Source of the DNA: PALSA-1353 sp050014015
GTDB taxonomy: Bacteria > Planctomycetota > Phycisphaerae > Tepidisphaerales > Tepidisphaeraceae
DNA: 64,000 nucleotides
Direction of reading: 5' to 3'
NCBI GenBank assembly: GCA_050014015.1
Contig: JBEKEC010000046.1
Coordinates: 1-64,000, forward strand
Made by a program: the position numbers and the translations under genes. Shown here piece by piece: positions 26,182 to 34,018 of the stretch; within the stretch, counting starts at the first letter, position 1, and each line of letters begins with the position of its first letter. Under the pieces are notes generated by a model that saw nothing but the letters and a program-made list of their open reading frames with translations, ran no database searches and had not been told where the DNA came from.

Positions 26182-27783
26182 CTAGTTCGGCTTGCTGGGG
26201 GCGGGAGTCAGTTTCCAGGTGGTGAACGCGCGCTTTTCTTGTTTGAAGGTCAGACCAGTCTGTTTCGTGATGTTGTCGAGGATTTGCTGGCGGCGGGCGA
26301 GTTCGGTGTCGGCGTGAACGATCGAGTGGGAGAGGGCCCAAGCGATTTTCTTCGGCTCATGATTGGCTTCGTCAACGATGGGGATGCCGAGCATTCCGCC
26401 GAGCATGCTCCAAAGATCGGCGGGACTTGTGGTGCCGCCGCCCTCAACCGAATCGCCGGGTTTGGGGTGGTCGAGAACGTCGGCGAAGATTTGCAGATCG
26501 CCGATTGTGGCGTCGGGAATTCGCCGCAAATGGTATCTGCCGGTGGCGATCATGGCGTCTTTGATGACTTCGATCCTTTCGTATCGCACGTCGATTTTGA
26601 ATTGCTGGAGGAGGATGGTGTGGAGGTCGGCGAGAATGGCCTCCGTGGTGGCGCCGTCGCGGACGATCCAGTCGCCGTTGGCGTTGATGTCGGGGATGCC
26701 CACGATGGAGATGTGGTGTCCGTCGAGATTGGCACAAGCCATAAGGACTGAGGGAAGATCGACGCCCGGGGGTCCATGGGCCATCATCCACTCCCGCTTG
26801 AGCGTGCCGTTGATCCAGCGCCATTGGATGAATGGCATGGGTGTGTCAATGTTCTCGACTTCGTGCAAGTATCGTTGGCGCTCCGGAAGCGGGGGCGGAG
26901 GAATGAATTTGAGGTTTTGGTCGGGCGCAAGTGCGTAGGCGTTGTAGAAGGCGGTGCGCCAGTCGGCGGGATTCGTGGCGGGAGCGGCGGGTTGCGAGGT
27001 CGGCACCGCACTGGCCGGCTGCGTTGCGGACGTTGGTGAAATCAATTCGATCGCGCCCGCGATCAGTGCTGTCAGGGTAATGGCGGCAAAGGCGATCTTG
27101 ATCCAGAGTGGAGCGTTGAAAAGAGAGGAAGCCATGGCCGTGCCGGCGGAGGCGCCGGATAGGCCGATCTTGGCCAGTTCGGTGGTGAGCGTCGCGGGGA
27201 TAAATGGTTGGGGGATTTTCCCAAGTGTGAACGCAAGCAAGGGCGCCGGGGCGACGTACCCGCGATTGGCCAGACGCCGGCGCAGTTCGTCGACGGCGGC
27301 ATTGATTCGGCGAAGGACGGTGGGCTGGGAAACGTCAAGCTGTTCGGCCAGATCGCGCTGACTGCGGCCATGAAGAAAACGTTCGACGATCAGCGTTTGC
27401 TGAGACTTCGGCAATTCCAGAATCACTTCATCGATGAGGAGGCTGAGTTTGTGCCAATCTTCACGCTCGGCGTCGTGGATAAAGGATTCGGCCGGAGCGG
27501 CCAAGGCTTCGTGGCGACGGCGGGTTTGGTCGCGGCGGATGAGGTCGTTGGCGGTGTTGACGGTGGTGGTATAGAGCCAGGCGGCCAAGTCGCGGCGAAT
27601 GGCCCCGGCGGCTTTGGCGAGCTTGAGAAAGGTGAGTTGGACGACATCTTCAATGTCTTCGGCGTGGGCAAGCCGGCGGGCGGCCGCGGAGTAAATCATA
27701 CGCTGATAATGTTCGACCAGGACACGAAAAGCTTCGGCATCCCGGTTGGAGGCATATTCGCGGAGGGCTTGCTGGTCGGTCAT
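26182..27783 (-). CDS. ECF-like RNA polymerase sigma factor with membrane-anchored C-terminal extension
   Basis: 533 residues. Residues 1-185 are an ECF sigma factor: region 2 with AFRVLVEHYQRMIYSAAARR, EDIEDVVQLTFLKLAKAAGA and a WLYTTTVNTANDLIRRD helix, then region 4 with LPKSQQTLIVERFLHGRSQRD-like residues and an LDVSQPTVLRRINAAVDEL helix-turn-helix. After a linker a transmembrane helix (IKIAFAAITLTALIAGAIEL) is near residue 230. The remaining 280 residues are presumably extracytoplasmic, with a C-terminal QQILDNITKQTGLTFKQEKR pattern like the TIGR03435/secretin-N type domain. Fusion of sigma and a membrane sensor is known among planctomycete ECF groups. It is divergent from the YhfC-like protease gene. 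Confidence 0.88.
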   Translation of the reverse strand: MTDQQALREYASNRDAEAFRVLVEHYQRMIYSAAARRLAHAEDIEDVVQLTFLKLAKAAGAIRRDLAAWLYTTTVNTANDLIRRDQTRRRHEALAAPAESFIHDAEREDWHKLSLLIDEVILELPKSQQTLIVERFLHGRSQRDLAEQLDVSQPTVLRRINAAVDELRRRLANRGYVAPAPLLAFTLGKIPQPFIPATLTTELAKIGLSGASAGTAMASSLFNAPLWIKIAFAAITLTALIAGAIELISPTSATQPASAVPTSQPAAPATNPADWRTAFYNAYALAPDQNLKFIPPPPLPERQRYLHEVENIDTPMPFIQWRWINGTLKREWMMAHGPPGVDLPSVLMACANLDGHHISIVGIPDINANGDWIVRDGATTEAILADLHTILLQQFKIDVRYERIEVIKDAMIATGRYHLRRIPDATIGDLQIFADVLDHPKPGDSVEGGGTTSPADLWSMLGGMLGIPIVDEANHEPKKIAWALSHSIVHADTELARRQQILDNITKQTGLTFKQEKRAFTTWKLTPAPSKPN

Positions 27784-27928
27784 GGTGCATCCTTACTCAT
27801 TACGGTCCACCATAACAGACGCACGGGAATGGGAAATGATACGGTCATTGACAGGGTTTGGCATCGTCATAGAGTTGAATCCAGGACACTTCTTTACCAT
27901 GTGCACTTTCAGCGGAGGTGCGGCGAAG
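27784..27928. promoter_or_regulatory. Divergent promoter region, sigma gene / YhfC-like gene
   Basis: This 145-bp gap separates two divergent genes and must hold both promoters. It is AT-richer than its surroundings. I cannot point to a convincing -35/-10 pair. Confidence 0.4.
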
Positions 27929-29059
27929 GTGAGTGGCGAGCGTTCATCTCGGTTGGCGAAGCGCGTCGTATCATTGGCATGGTCCGTGGGGGTGGTGTTG
28001 CTAATGCTGGCCACGCCCGCCGGGGCAAAACAGTTCTTCGACCATGCGGAGAGCCTGGTTGCGTCCACGAATAGTACGGAAAAATACCCGATCTCGGTTG
28101 ATCGGCCGGGAATGGAATTTGAGGTGCGGGGCAGCATCAAGTTGAGCAGCGGCTTGATCTATGTGCGTGTGCTGGACGCGGCCGGGGCCGTCAAGACCTC
28201 ATTCTCGGCTCAGGTGTTTGAGGGAAGGGGAACGGCGGTGAAGCTCGACCCTGGGAACTATACGGTGGAAATACGGGCCGAGAATGCGGTAGGCAACTGG
28301 CATCTGGAAGGTGATGAGACGTCCATTGAATTTAGCGCGGCTCAAATAGCGGGCGGCTTGCTCATGGTGTGCGTCGGACTGGTCGCGGCGGCAATGGCGA
28401 AATGGGTGTGGCGGATCCAGTGGCGGTGGCTGTGGTGCGGCGCGCTGTTGTGGGCCATTGCGGTGGCGGTGAAATTCCTGATCGCGATCCCGCTAAATGG
28501 GCCATTGCTGGGGGCCTTGCAGAAGCATCTGCCGAAGCCCTTGTATCTGACTCTGGGTTCGAGCTACATCGGACTGCTCACCGGAGTAACCGAGGTGGCG
28601 ATCACGCTGGCGGCCGGTATGGTTTGGCGACGATTGGCCTCCGATGCCCGGCGCGCGATCGGGATCGGATTGGGGGCGGGAGCAATTGAGGCGGTATTGC
28701 TTGGACTGTCGGTGATTGCCGGAAACGTGGCGATGGCCGCCCAAGGGATGAGCCTTCCGGCGGTTACGGCCACCACGATCCTGGCTCCGACATTGGAGCG
28801 GATTATGGTGATTCCCTGTCATGCGGTAGTCCGGGCCATGGCTCTATTCACGGTTGCAACGGGGCGCTGGTCGTGGTTCTGGGGCGGCTTCGTCTTTTTC
28901 AGCGTGATTGACGGACTGGCCGGGTTTTACTACCTGATGAATTGGCCCAACACGGTCAATCCGTGGTTGCTGGAACTGCCGTTAATCGTGTTTCCGGTCA
29001 TATCGATCCCGCTTCTGCGATATCTCTGGCGGCAATGGGCGACGGCCGCGACGGATTGA
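27929..29059 (+). CDS. YhfC-like glutamic-type intramembrane protease family protein
   Basis: 376 residues from a GTG preceded by GGAGG; an ATG at 27899 is an alternative start. Residues 1-35 form a signal peptide or anchor (VVSLAWSVGVVLLMLATPAG). A beta-rich extracytoplasmic domain of about 90 residues follows (EFEVRGSIKLSSGLIYVRVL), then about seven transmembrane helices. GAGAIEAVLLGLSVIAGNVA and LERIMVIPCHAVVRAMALF match the two motifs (Glu and His in helices) of the YhfC/PrsW/CPBP intramembrane protease group. The extra N-terminal domain is unusual. Placed head to head with a sigma factor that carries a membrane segment, it might take part in its activation; that is inference. Confidence 0.75.
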   Translation: MSGERSSRLAKRVVSLAWSVGVVLLMLATPAGAKQFFDHAESLVASTNSTEKYPISVDRPGMEFEVRGSIKLSSGLIYVRVLDAAGAVKTSFSAQVFEGRGTAVKLDPGNYTVEIRAENAVGNWHLEGDETSIEFSAAQIAGGLLMVCVGLVAAAMAKWVWRIQWRWLWCGALLWAIAVAVKFLIAIPLNGPLLGALQKHLPKPLYLTLGSSYIGLLTGVTEVAITLAAGMVWRRLASDARRAIGIGLGAGAIEAVLLGLSVIAGNVAMAAQGMSLPAVTATTILAPTLERIMVIPCHAVVRAMALFTVATGRWSWFWGGFVFFSVIDGLAGFYYLMNWPNTVNPWLLELPLIVFPVISIPLLRYLWRQWATAATD

Positions 29060-29080
29060 ATGTCGAAGAGCTTGGGGATT

Positions 29081-29102
29081 CCCAGGGAGTAAACTCCCTG
29101 GG
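29081..29102. terminator. 22-bp palindrome between convergent genes
   Basis: CCCAGGGAGT and ACTCCCTGGG are perfect complements separated by AA, followed by CTTTGG. It sits 21 bases after the YhfC-like stop and 17 before the end of the convergent acyltransferase gene. A bidirectional terminator is the simplest reading, though there is no U-tract. Confidence 0.65.
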
Positions 29103-29119
29103 CTTTGGAGGCAGATCGG

Positions 29120-30256
29120 TTACTGCGCGGCGCCGGACAGGGGCTCGGGGCCGAAGATCGCGGGCAAAGCGGGGACGTGAGAGGGATGCCTGGATTTGGG
29201 GGCGCTGGTCACGTCCAGAATCAGGGCGAATAGCCAGAGGATGAGAATCGAGAAAAAGGCCATGGAGATTTGCCAGGCGCCCATCGCCGGATAAGCCGCT
29301 GCCAGGGCGCCCATGGCTTCGACAACCCACAGGTGCAGGGCATAGACGGGCAGGCTCTTGCGGCCGAGGGTTTGAACGAACGCGGCGGCGGAGGTTTCAG
29401 CAATGTACGGCCAGAGAACGTCGGTCGTGGTGATGATGGCGAAGATGATGCTCAGATAACGCAAGGCTTCGGGGGTTGAAAGGGGAACCTTGACGAAGGC
29501 GATGCCGAAACTCAATTGCGGCATGCCCCACAGATAGCTGTATTCCATGACAAAGAGACAAGCGGCGACGAGCCAGGAACCGGCGGCCAGGAGGGATTTG
29601 GCCCGGTTGGTCAGAGCGTTATAGCGTGGCCAGGCAAAGCCGACGAGCAGGCCGAGGACGAAGACGGCTTGCCAGAGGATCGGGGGAAAGTTCTCGTGTT
29701 GGGCGAGGGCGAGGAACCATGGATGCCACAGCCCCCAGGTGAAAACGGAGACACTGGAGAGGAGGATGGCGATCCAGCCCCATTTTCTGCGAAGGGCATG
29801 CATGAGGAACGGGGAGAGGGCGATCATGATGACGTAAAACGGCAGGAGATCGCCGCCCTCTCTGAGCAATAGGATGTCACGCAGAAGGGGCAGGGGCTGG
29901 ACGAAATTTCCGCGCGGTCCCCAGCCCCAGATGATCTCCATAATGATGAGGCCCATGGCGCAGAGATAATTGACGCCGAGGACGAAGGCGGATCGTCGCC
30001 AGAGGGCTTTGTAGGTGGAATTGCGGCGATGGGGGTCGGCGGCTCGGGGCAGGAAGATGACGCCGATGCTGAGTCCGGAGATGAAGATAAACCCCCCCGC
30101 CGCAAAGCGGGTGTAACTGCCCAGCAGATTTCCCAGGAAGTTGCCGAACTGGACGTTCTTGTAGACCAAGTGAACGAGAAGCATGTCGACGAGGCATAGC
30201 CCTCGCCAGAAGTCGAGGCGTTGATCGCGAGACAGGGATTGGCGAGAAGCGGGCAT
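29120..30256 (-). CDS. OpgC-like membrane acyltransferase
   Basis: 378 residues with about ten transmembrane helices. The N-terminal RDQRLDFWRGLCLVDMLLVH matches the start of OpgC, which succinylates periplasmic glucans, a relative of acyltransferase-3 proteins. GGFIFISGLSIG follows in helix 2, and the late region LGRKSLPVYALHLWVVE, with its active-site-like His, is typical. Related planctomycete genes are usually annotated only as OpgC-domain proteins and their substrate is unknown. The Ala/Pro-rich tail is short. It is convergent with the YhfC-like gene. Confidence 0.85.
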   Translation of the reverse strand: MPASRQSLSRDQRLDFWRGLCLVDMLLVHLVYKNVQFGNFLGNLLGSYTRFAAGGFIFISGLSIGVIFLPRAADPHRRNSTYKALWRRSAFVLGVNYLCAMGLIIMEIIWGWGPRGNFVQPLPLLRDILLLREGGDLLPFYVIMIALSPFLMHALRRKWGWIAILLSSVSVFTWGLWHPWFLALAQHENFPPILWQAVFVLGLLVGFAWPRYNALTNRAKSLLAAGSWLVAACLFVMEYSYLWGMPQLSFGIAFVKVPLSTPEALRYLSIIFAIITTTDVLWPYIAETSAAAFVQTLGRKSLPVYALHLWVVEAMGALAAAYPAMGAWQISMAFFSILILWLFALILDVTSAPKSRHPSHVPALPAIFGPEPLSGAAQ

Positions 30257-30361
30257 GGATGCAATAATAATAGGCCGTTAGGCTACGATGCCCCTGGAGC
30301 GTTGGTTACAGTATGGTACTTCACCGAACTGAGCATATCAAGTCCATACGACGGAGAAACG

Positions 30362-31138
30362 ATGCAGAACTGCGTAAAATTACTTTTTTTAATTCTGGTT
30401 CCCACGTTCGCATACGGTGAGATCGTGAAAACTACAGTTCATTATCGTCAAGGGGACACGGATCTTGAGGGAATTTTGGTCTACGACAACAGCGTTCAGA
30501 CCCCCCGGCCTGGGGTGCTGGTTTTTCCGGAGTGGTGGGGCTTGAACGATTATCCCCAACACCGGGCGGAACAGCTTGCCCAGCTTGGCTACGTTGCCTT
30601 CGCGGCGGACATGTACGGCAACGACCAGGTGACCGACGCGCCCGACGTGGCCGCCAAATGGATGGGCGGCGTCAAAGGCGATCTGGATCTGATGCGAGCC
30701 CGCGCCAAGGCGGCGTTGGACGTGCTGGCCAAGGATCCGCACGTGGATCCCAGCCGGATCGCGGCGATCGGATATTGCTTCGGCGGCACGGTGGCGCTGG
30801 AACTGGCCCGCAGCGGGGCGCCGATTGTGGGTGTCGTGTCGTTCCACGGCGGGCTGGATACGACCCGGCCGGAGGATGCCGGGAATATCAAGGGAAAGAT
30901 ACTGGTTTGCACGGGTGGGGATGACGCGTTCGTACCGGCGGCCCAGGTGGAGGCTTTCGAGGATGAGATGCGGCAGGCAAAGGCGAATTGGCAGGTGATC
31001 GTGTATGGGGGGGCGCATCATGCGTTTACCAATCCCCAGGCGGATTCGCATCACATCCCCAACATTGCCTATAACGCGGATGCGGACCGGCGGTCCTGGG
31101 CGGCGATGCGGGGGTTTTTTGAGGAGATTTTTCATTGA
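30362..31138 (+). CDS. Secreted dienelactone hydrolase family protein
   Basis: 258 residues from the ATG at 30362, preceded by GGAG. Residues 1-19 form a signal peptide (MQNCVKLLFLILVPTFAYG). The alpha/beta-hydrolase shows FPEWWGLNDY after strand 3, the nucleophile Cys139 in GYCFGG, the acid Asp188 in GGDDAFVP and the base His219/220 in GGAHHAF, matching the Cys-His-Asp triad of dienelactone hydrolases. Substrates of secreted members are poorly known; hydrolysis of cyclic or simple esters in the periplasm is likely. Confidence 0.93.
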   Translation: MQNCVKLLFLILVPTFAYGEIVKTTVHYRQGDTDLEGILVYDNSVQTPRPGVLVFPEWWGLNDYPQHRAEQLAQLGYVAFAADMYGNDQVTDAPDVAAKWMGGVKGDLDLMRARAKAALDVLAKDPHVDPSRIAAIGYCFGGTVALELARSGAPIVGVVSFHGGLDTTRPEDAGNIKGKILVCTGGDDAFVPAAQVEAFEDEMRQAKANWQVIVYGGAHHAFTNPQADSHHIPNIAYNADADRRSWAAMRGFFEEIFH

Positions 31139-31231
31139 TTGAGGTGGAAAACGGGGGTCGGAGGGGGGATTTGGGGCATGAAATGCGGTGGACAACGTCT
31201 ATAATTCGAAGAGTTCAAAGTGGAGACTCCC

Positions 31232-32506
31232 ATGGGCGTTTTTGCGTATGAGGCGATGAATTCGTCCGGACAGGAAGTGAAGGACGAAATCGAAGCGGGA
31301 TCGACCGAAGAGGCGATTGCCAAGATTCGCGGCAAGGGATTTTTTCCCACCAAAGTCCGCGAGAAGGCGCAAAAGAAATCGCAGAAGAAGAAATCCGCCG
31401 CCGGCGACACGGCGCCGTTGCAGAAGAAGCGGAAGATGCCGATCTCCATCGGCGGCGTGCCGCGAAAGCAACTGGTCATGTTCACCCGGCAGCTTTCGAC
31501 GCTTCAGGACGCCGGCCTGCCGATTCTGCGGAGCCTGCAGATTCTGGAGTCGCAGCAGAAGCCGGGGCTTCTCAAGGCGGTCATCGGCGGCGTCGCCGAC
31601 GAGGTCGAAGGCGGAGGCTCTCTGTCCGACGCGATGGCGAAATTTCCCAAGGCGTTCGACAAGTTGTACGTGAACATGATCAACGCCGGGGAGGCCGGCG
31701 GCGTGCTGGACCTGATTCTGGCGCGTCTGGCGGAATTCATGGAGAAGGCCGCCAAGCTGAAGAAAAAAGTCATCGGCGCGATGATTTATCCGTGCGTGGT
31801 GATCAGCATCGCGGTGGGCGTGGTGTCGCTGATCATGATCGTCGTGATCCCGAAGTTCAAGACCATTTTCGCCGATTTCAAGACGGAATTGCCGCCGGTC
31901 ACCAAGGTTCTTTTGGCCATCAGCAATTGGTTTGCCACGCAATATGGCTGGGCCTACGTGCTGGTATCCCCGCTGCTGCTGGTGGGTCTGCTCAAGCTGA
32001 TCCAGCTCAGCGAAGGGGGAAAATACTTTGTGGATGCGGTGAAGCTGAAGATTCCGGTTCTGGGCGGGATCGTGGGCAAATCGGCGATCGCCCGCTTCAC
32101 GCGCACGCTGGGAACGCTGATCAGCGCCGGCGTGCCAATCCTGGACGCGATCAACATCACGAAGGAAACCTGCGGCAATGAGGTTTACACGCGCGCCCTG
32201 GGCAAGGTTCACGATGCGATCCGGGAAGGCGAATCCATGGCCGACCCGCTCCGCGCCACCAAGGTGTGCGACGCCATCGTGGTCAACATGATCGACGTCG
32301 GCGAAGAGACGGGCGACCTGGACAAGATGCTCATCAAGGTCGCCGACAACTACGACAGCGACGTGGACGTGCTGGTCGGCTCGCTGATCAGCATTCTGGA
32401 GCCGATCATGGTTGTGGTCTTGGGCCTGATCGTGGGATTCATTGTCGTCGCGCTTTTCATGCCGATGGTTGCCCTGATCGAGACGATTTCTGCGCCGAAA
32501 CATTGA
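31232..32506 (+). CDS. Type II secretion/type IV pilus inner-membrane platform protein (GspF/PilC)
   Basis: 424 residues from the ATG at 31232, six bases after GGAG. MGVFAYEAMNSSGQEVKDEI opens the typical N-terminal domain. A basic Lys/Ala linker (residues 50-70) precedes two copies of the GspF domain, with RQLSTLQDAGLPILRSLQIL and RTLGTLISAGVPILDAINIT as repeats and three transmembrane segments, the last MVVVLGLIVGFIVVALFMPM. It organises the assembly ATPase and pseudopilins. It overlaps the pseudopilin gene by four bases, so this is a small pilus-like gene pair. The secretin at 4658-8056 could be the outer-membrane partner. Confidence 0.94.
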   Translation: MGVFAYEAMNSSGQEVKDEIEAGSTEEAIAKIRGKGFFPTKVREKAQKKSQKKKSAAGDTAPLQKKRKMPISIGGVPRKQLVMFTRQLSTLQDAGLPILRSLQILESQQKPGLLKAVIGGVADEVEGGGSLSDAMAKFPKAFDKLYVNMINAGEAGGVLDLILARLAEFMEKAAKLKKKVIGAMIYPCVVISIAVGVVSLIMIVVIPKFKTIFADFKTELPPVTKVLLAISNWFATQYGWAYVLVSPLLLVGLLKLIQLSEGGKYFVDAVKLKIPVLGGIVGKSAIARFTRTLGTLISAGVPILDAINITKETCGNEVYTRALGKVHDAIREGESMADPLRATKVCDAIVVNMIDVGEETGDLDKMLIKVADNYDSDVDVLVGSLISILEPIMVVVLGLIVGFIVVALFMPMVALIETISAPKH

Positions 32507-33078
32507 ACTCCGGACCCGTTTTTCGATCTTCCGTGGCAGGCGCCGCACGTACGTGCGGGGCTACGGCAAGGGGCGCGTTCACCTTGATTGAAGCCCTCAC
32601 GGCCGTCGCGATTCTGGTGATCGTGGTGGGGCTGATGGTGAGTCTATCGCGTCACCTTCGATTGGCGTCGACGGTGGATTTGACCAAGGACATCCTCCAC
32701 CGGCTGGACGCGGCGATGGCGGCGTACGTCCGCCAGAACGGCACGATCCCGGTCGTCCCGGAACTCATCAGCGATCAACAGGTCCCGCCGGAGATTCAGT
32801 TGCGCCGCCCGGCGGAGCGAAACGACGAGGCGTTCATCCGCGCCCTGAAATCGGCGGGGCTTCTCACCGGGCAATTCGACGATCTTTCGATCGCGTATTA
32901 TGACGAGGCGCGTGTCCGCGATGCCTGGGGGAGTCCAATCGTTTTCATGTCGCACATGCACCCGGCGATCGGGATGAACCCCAAGGGCTGGTTTTTCTTC
33001 AGCGCCGGGCCCGACCGGCAATATCTCACCCGTGACGACAATCTTTACAGCTACGATCAGCCGGCGGTGAAGCCGTGA
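32503..33078 (+). CDS. Type IV pilin-like/pseudopilin protein
   Basis: 191 residues. The TTG start overlaps the gspF/pilC stop (TTGA). After a 24-residue leader comes the prepilin peptidase site GAFTLIEALTAVAILVIVVG: cleavage after Gly, then Phe and Glu5, followed by the hydrophobic helix. The C-terminal globular part has YYDEARVRDAWGSPIVFMSH and GWFFFSAGPDRQYLTRDDNL, a GspG/GspH-like pattern with Asp-rich loops that may bind calcium. It would be a filament subunit of the system encoded with the upstream gene. Confidence 0.88.
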   Translation: MNSGPVFRSSVAGAARTCGATARGAFTLIEALTAVAILVIVVGLMVSLSRHLRLASTVDLTKDILHRLDAAMAAYVRQNGTIPVVPELISDQQVPPEIQLRRPAERNDEAFIRALKSAGLLTGQFDDLSIAYYDEARVRDAWGSPIVFMSHMHPAIGMNPKGWFFFSAGPDRQYLTRDDNLYSYDQPAVKP

Positions 33079-33410
33079 CATTGCCCAATGCTCACCTCGC
33101 CGTCGTCGAACAGCGGGAAATTACAGAATATCTCCTGAACCCAGCGCATCCGCAGAACGGCGGCAAGGCCCGCTTTTTCGCCTCAATGGGACTTACCGAC
33201 AAGCGATGGCAGTTAATGGTCACCGGGTTGAGCGAACTGGCGAAGAATGGGCAAGTGGTCCAAAGCTCGCAAACGGCACATGGTCGAAAATTCATCGTTG
33301 ATGGCGATATTGACGCGCCATCGGGCAACAAGGTTCGTGTGCGTTCCGTCTGGATTGTCGATCAAGGAAAGGATAATCCGCGGTTGGTAACGGCGTATCC
33401 ACAAGGCTAG
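33075..33410 (+). CDS. DUF6883-like protein
   Basis: 111 residues. GTG overlaps the pseudopilin stop (GTGA), implying translational coupling. The sequence follows the DUF6883 pattern: LPNAHLAVVEQREITEYLLN then PAHPQNGGKARFFASMG, a middle helix, GRKFIVDG and VRVRSVWIVDQGKDNPRLVT near the end. Such proteins are often next to DUF4926 genes, as here, and are suspected parts of toxin-immunity or toxin-antitoxin pairs. No activity has been shown that I know of. Confidence 0.75.
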   Translation: MTLPNAHLAVVEQREITEYLLNPAHPQNGGKARFFASMGLTDKRWQLMVTGLSELAKNGQVVQSSQTAHGRKFIVDGDIDAPSGNKVRVRSVWIVDQGKDNPRLVTAYPQG

Positions 33411-33422
33411 AATGAGGTTGTC

Positions 33423-33650
33423 ATGATTCAGGAACATGAACGCGCGGTTTTGAACGTGGACGTGCCCGGCGAGGGTCTGAAAGCCGGCGACGTGGGGACG
33501 GTCGTGCACGTTTACGGTGACGGGAAGGCGTACGAGGTGGAATTCGTCACGCTTGAAGGCCGGACGGTGGCTGTTGTCACGCTGGAGGCGGCTCAAATCA
33601 GGCCGGTGAAGCCGCGAGAGATTCCGCATGCTCGGGAACTCGCCGCGTGA
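33423..33650 (+). CDS. DUF4926-like protein
   Basis: 75 residues forming a small SH3-like beta-barrel pattern: ERAVLNVDVPGEGLKAGDVG then TVVHVYGDGKAYEVEF and a final strand with AQIRPV. This matches DUF4926. It lies 12 bases after the DUF6883-like gene, the common pairing. It may be an antidote-like partner of that protein, which is inference from the pairing. Confidence 0.78.
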   Translation: MIQEHERAVLNVDVPGEGLKAGDVGTVVHVYGDGKAYEVEFVTLEGRTVAVVTLEAAQIRPVKPREIPHARELAA

Positions 33651-33675
33651 GGGGTTGCATGCCGACGTTGGTAAA

Positions 33676-33906
33676 ATGATGCGTGATTATCACATCAACA
33701 TTTTTTATAGCGACGAGGACGAAGGGTATATCGCCGATATCCCCGATCTGGAAGCGTGCTCGGCATTCGGGAAGACCCCGGATGCGGCGTTGGCAGAGTT
33801 GCAGGTTGCGCGAGGTGCATGGATAAGGGCGGCCAAGGCGACGGGAAAGCGCGTTCCCCCTCCGCGGTATCGCCCCGCAATCTATCAATTGCCGGTAGCT
33901 GGCTAG
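33676..33906 (+). CDS. HicB family antitoxin-like protein (orphan)
   Basis: 76 residues. MMRDYHINIFYSDEDEGYIA, then DIPDLEACSAFGKTPDAALA, is the partial RNase H-like fold of HicB antitoxins, with the GYIADIPDLEACSA core. The tail (RVPPPRYRPAIYQLPVAG) lacks the ribbon-helix-helix domain of longer HicB proteins. No hicA gene is adjacent, so it is an orphan or acts with an unlinked toxin. Two ATG codons are adjacent at 33676 and 33679; either may start. Confidence 0.82.
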   Translation: MMRDYHINIFYSDEDEGYIADIPDLEACSAFGKTPDAALAELQVARGAWIRAAKATGKRVPPPRYRPAIYQLPVAG

Positions 33907-34018
33907 TATTCCGTCAGCTCGGTCCGAGAGACGATTGTCAGGACCGCATGTTTCCCAATGGCGAATTGGGAAGGCGCCGCCCTATCATCCAATGGTCCTT
34001 TCGGGAGAATCCGACGAA

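Noticed and set aside
31199..32548. Minus-strand frame opposite the gspF/pilC gene
   Set aside because: Low-complexity His/Arg/Asp antisense translation with no family match.
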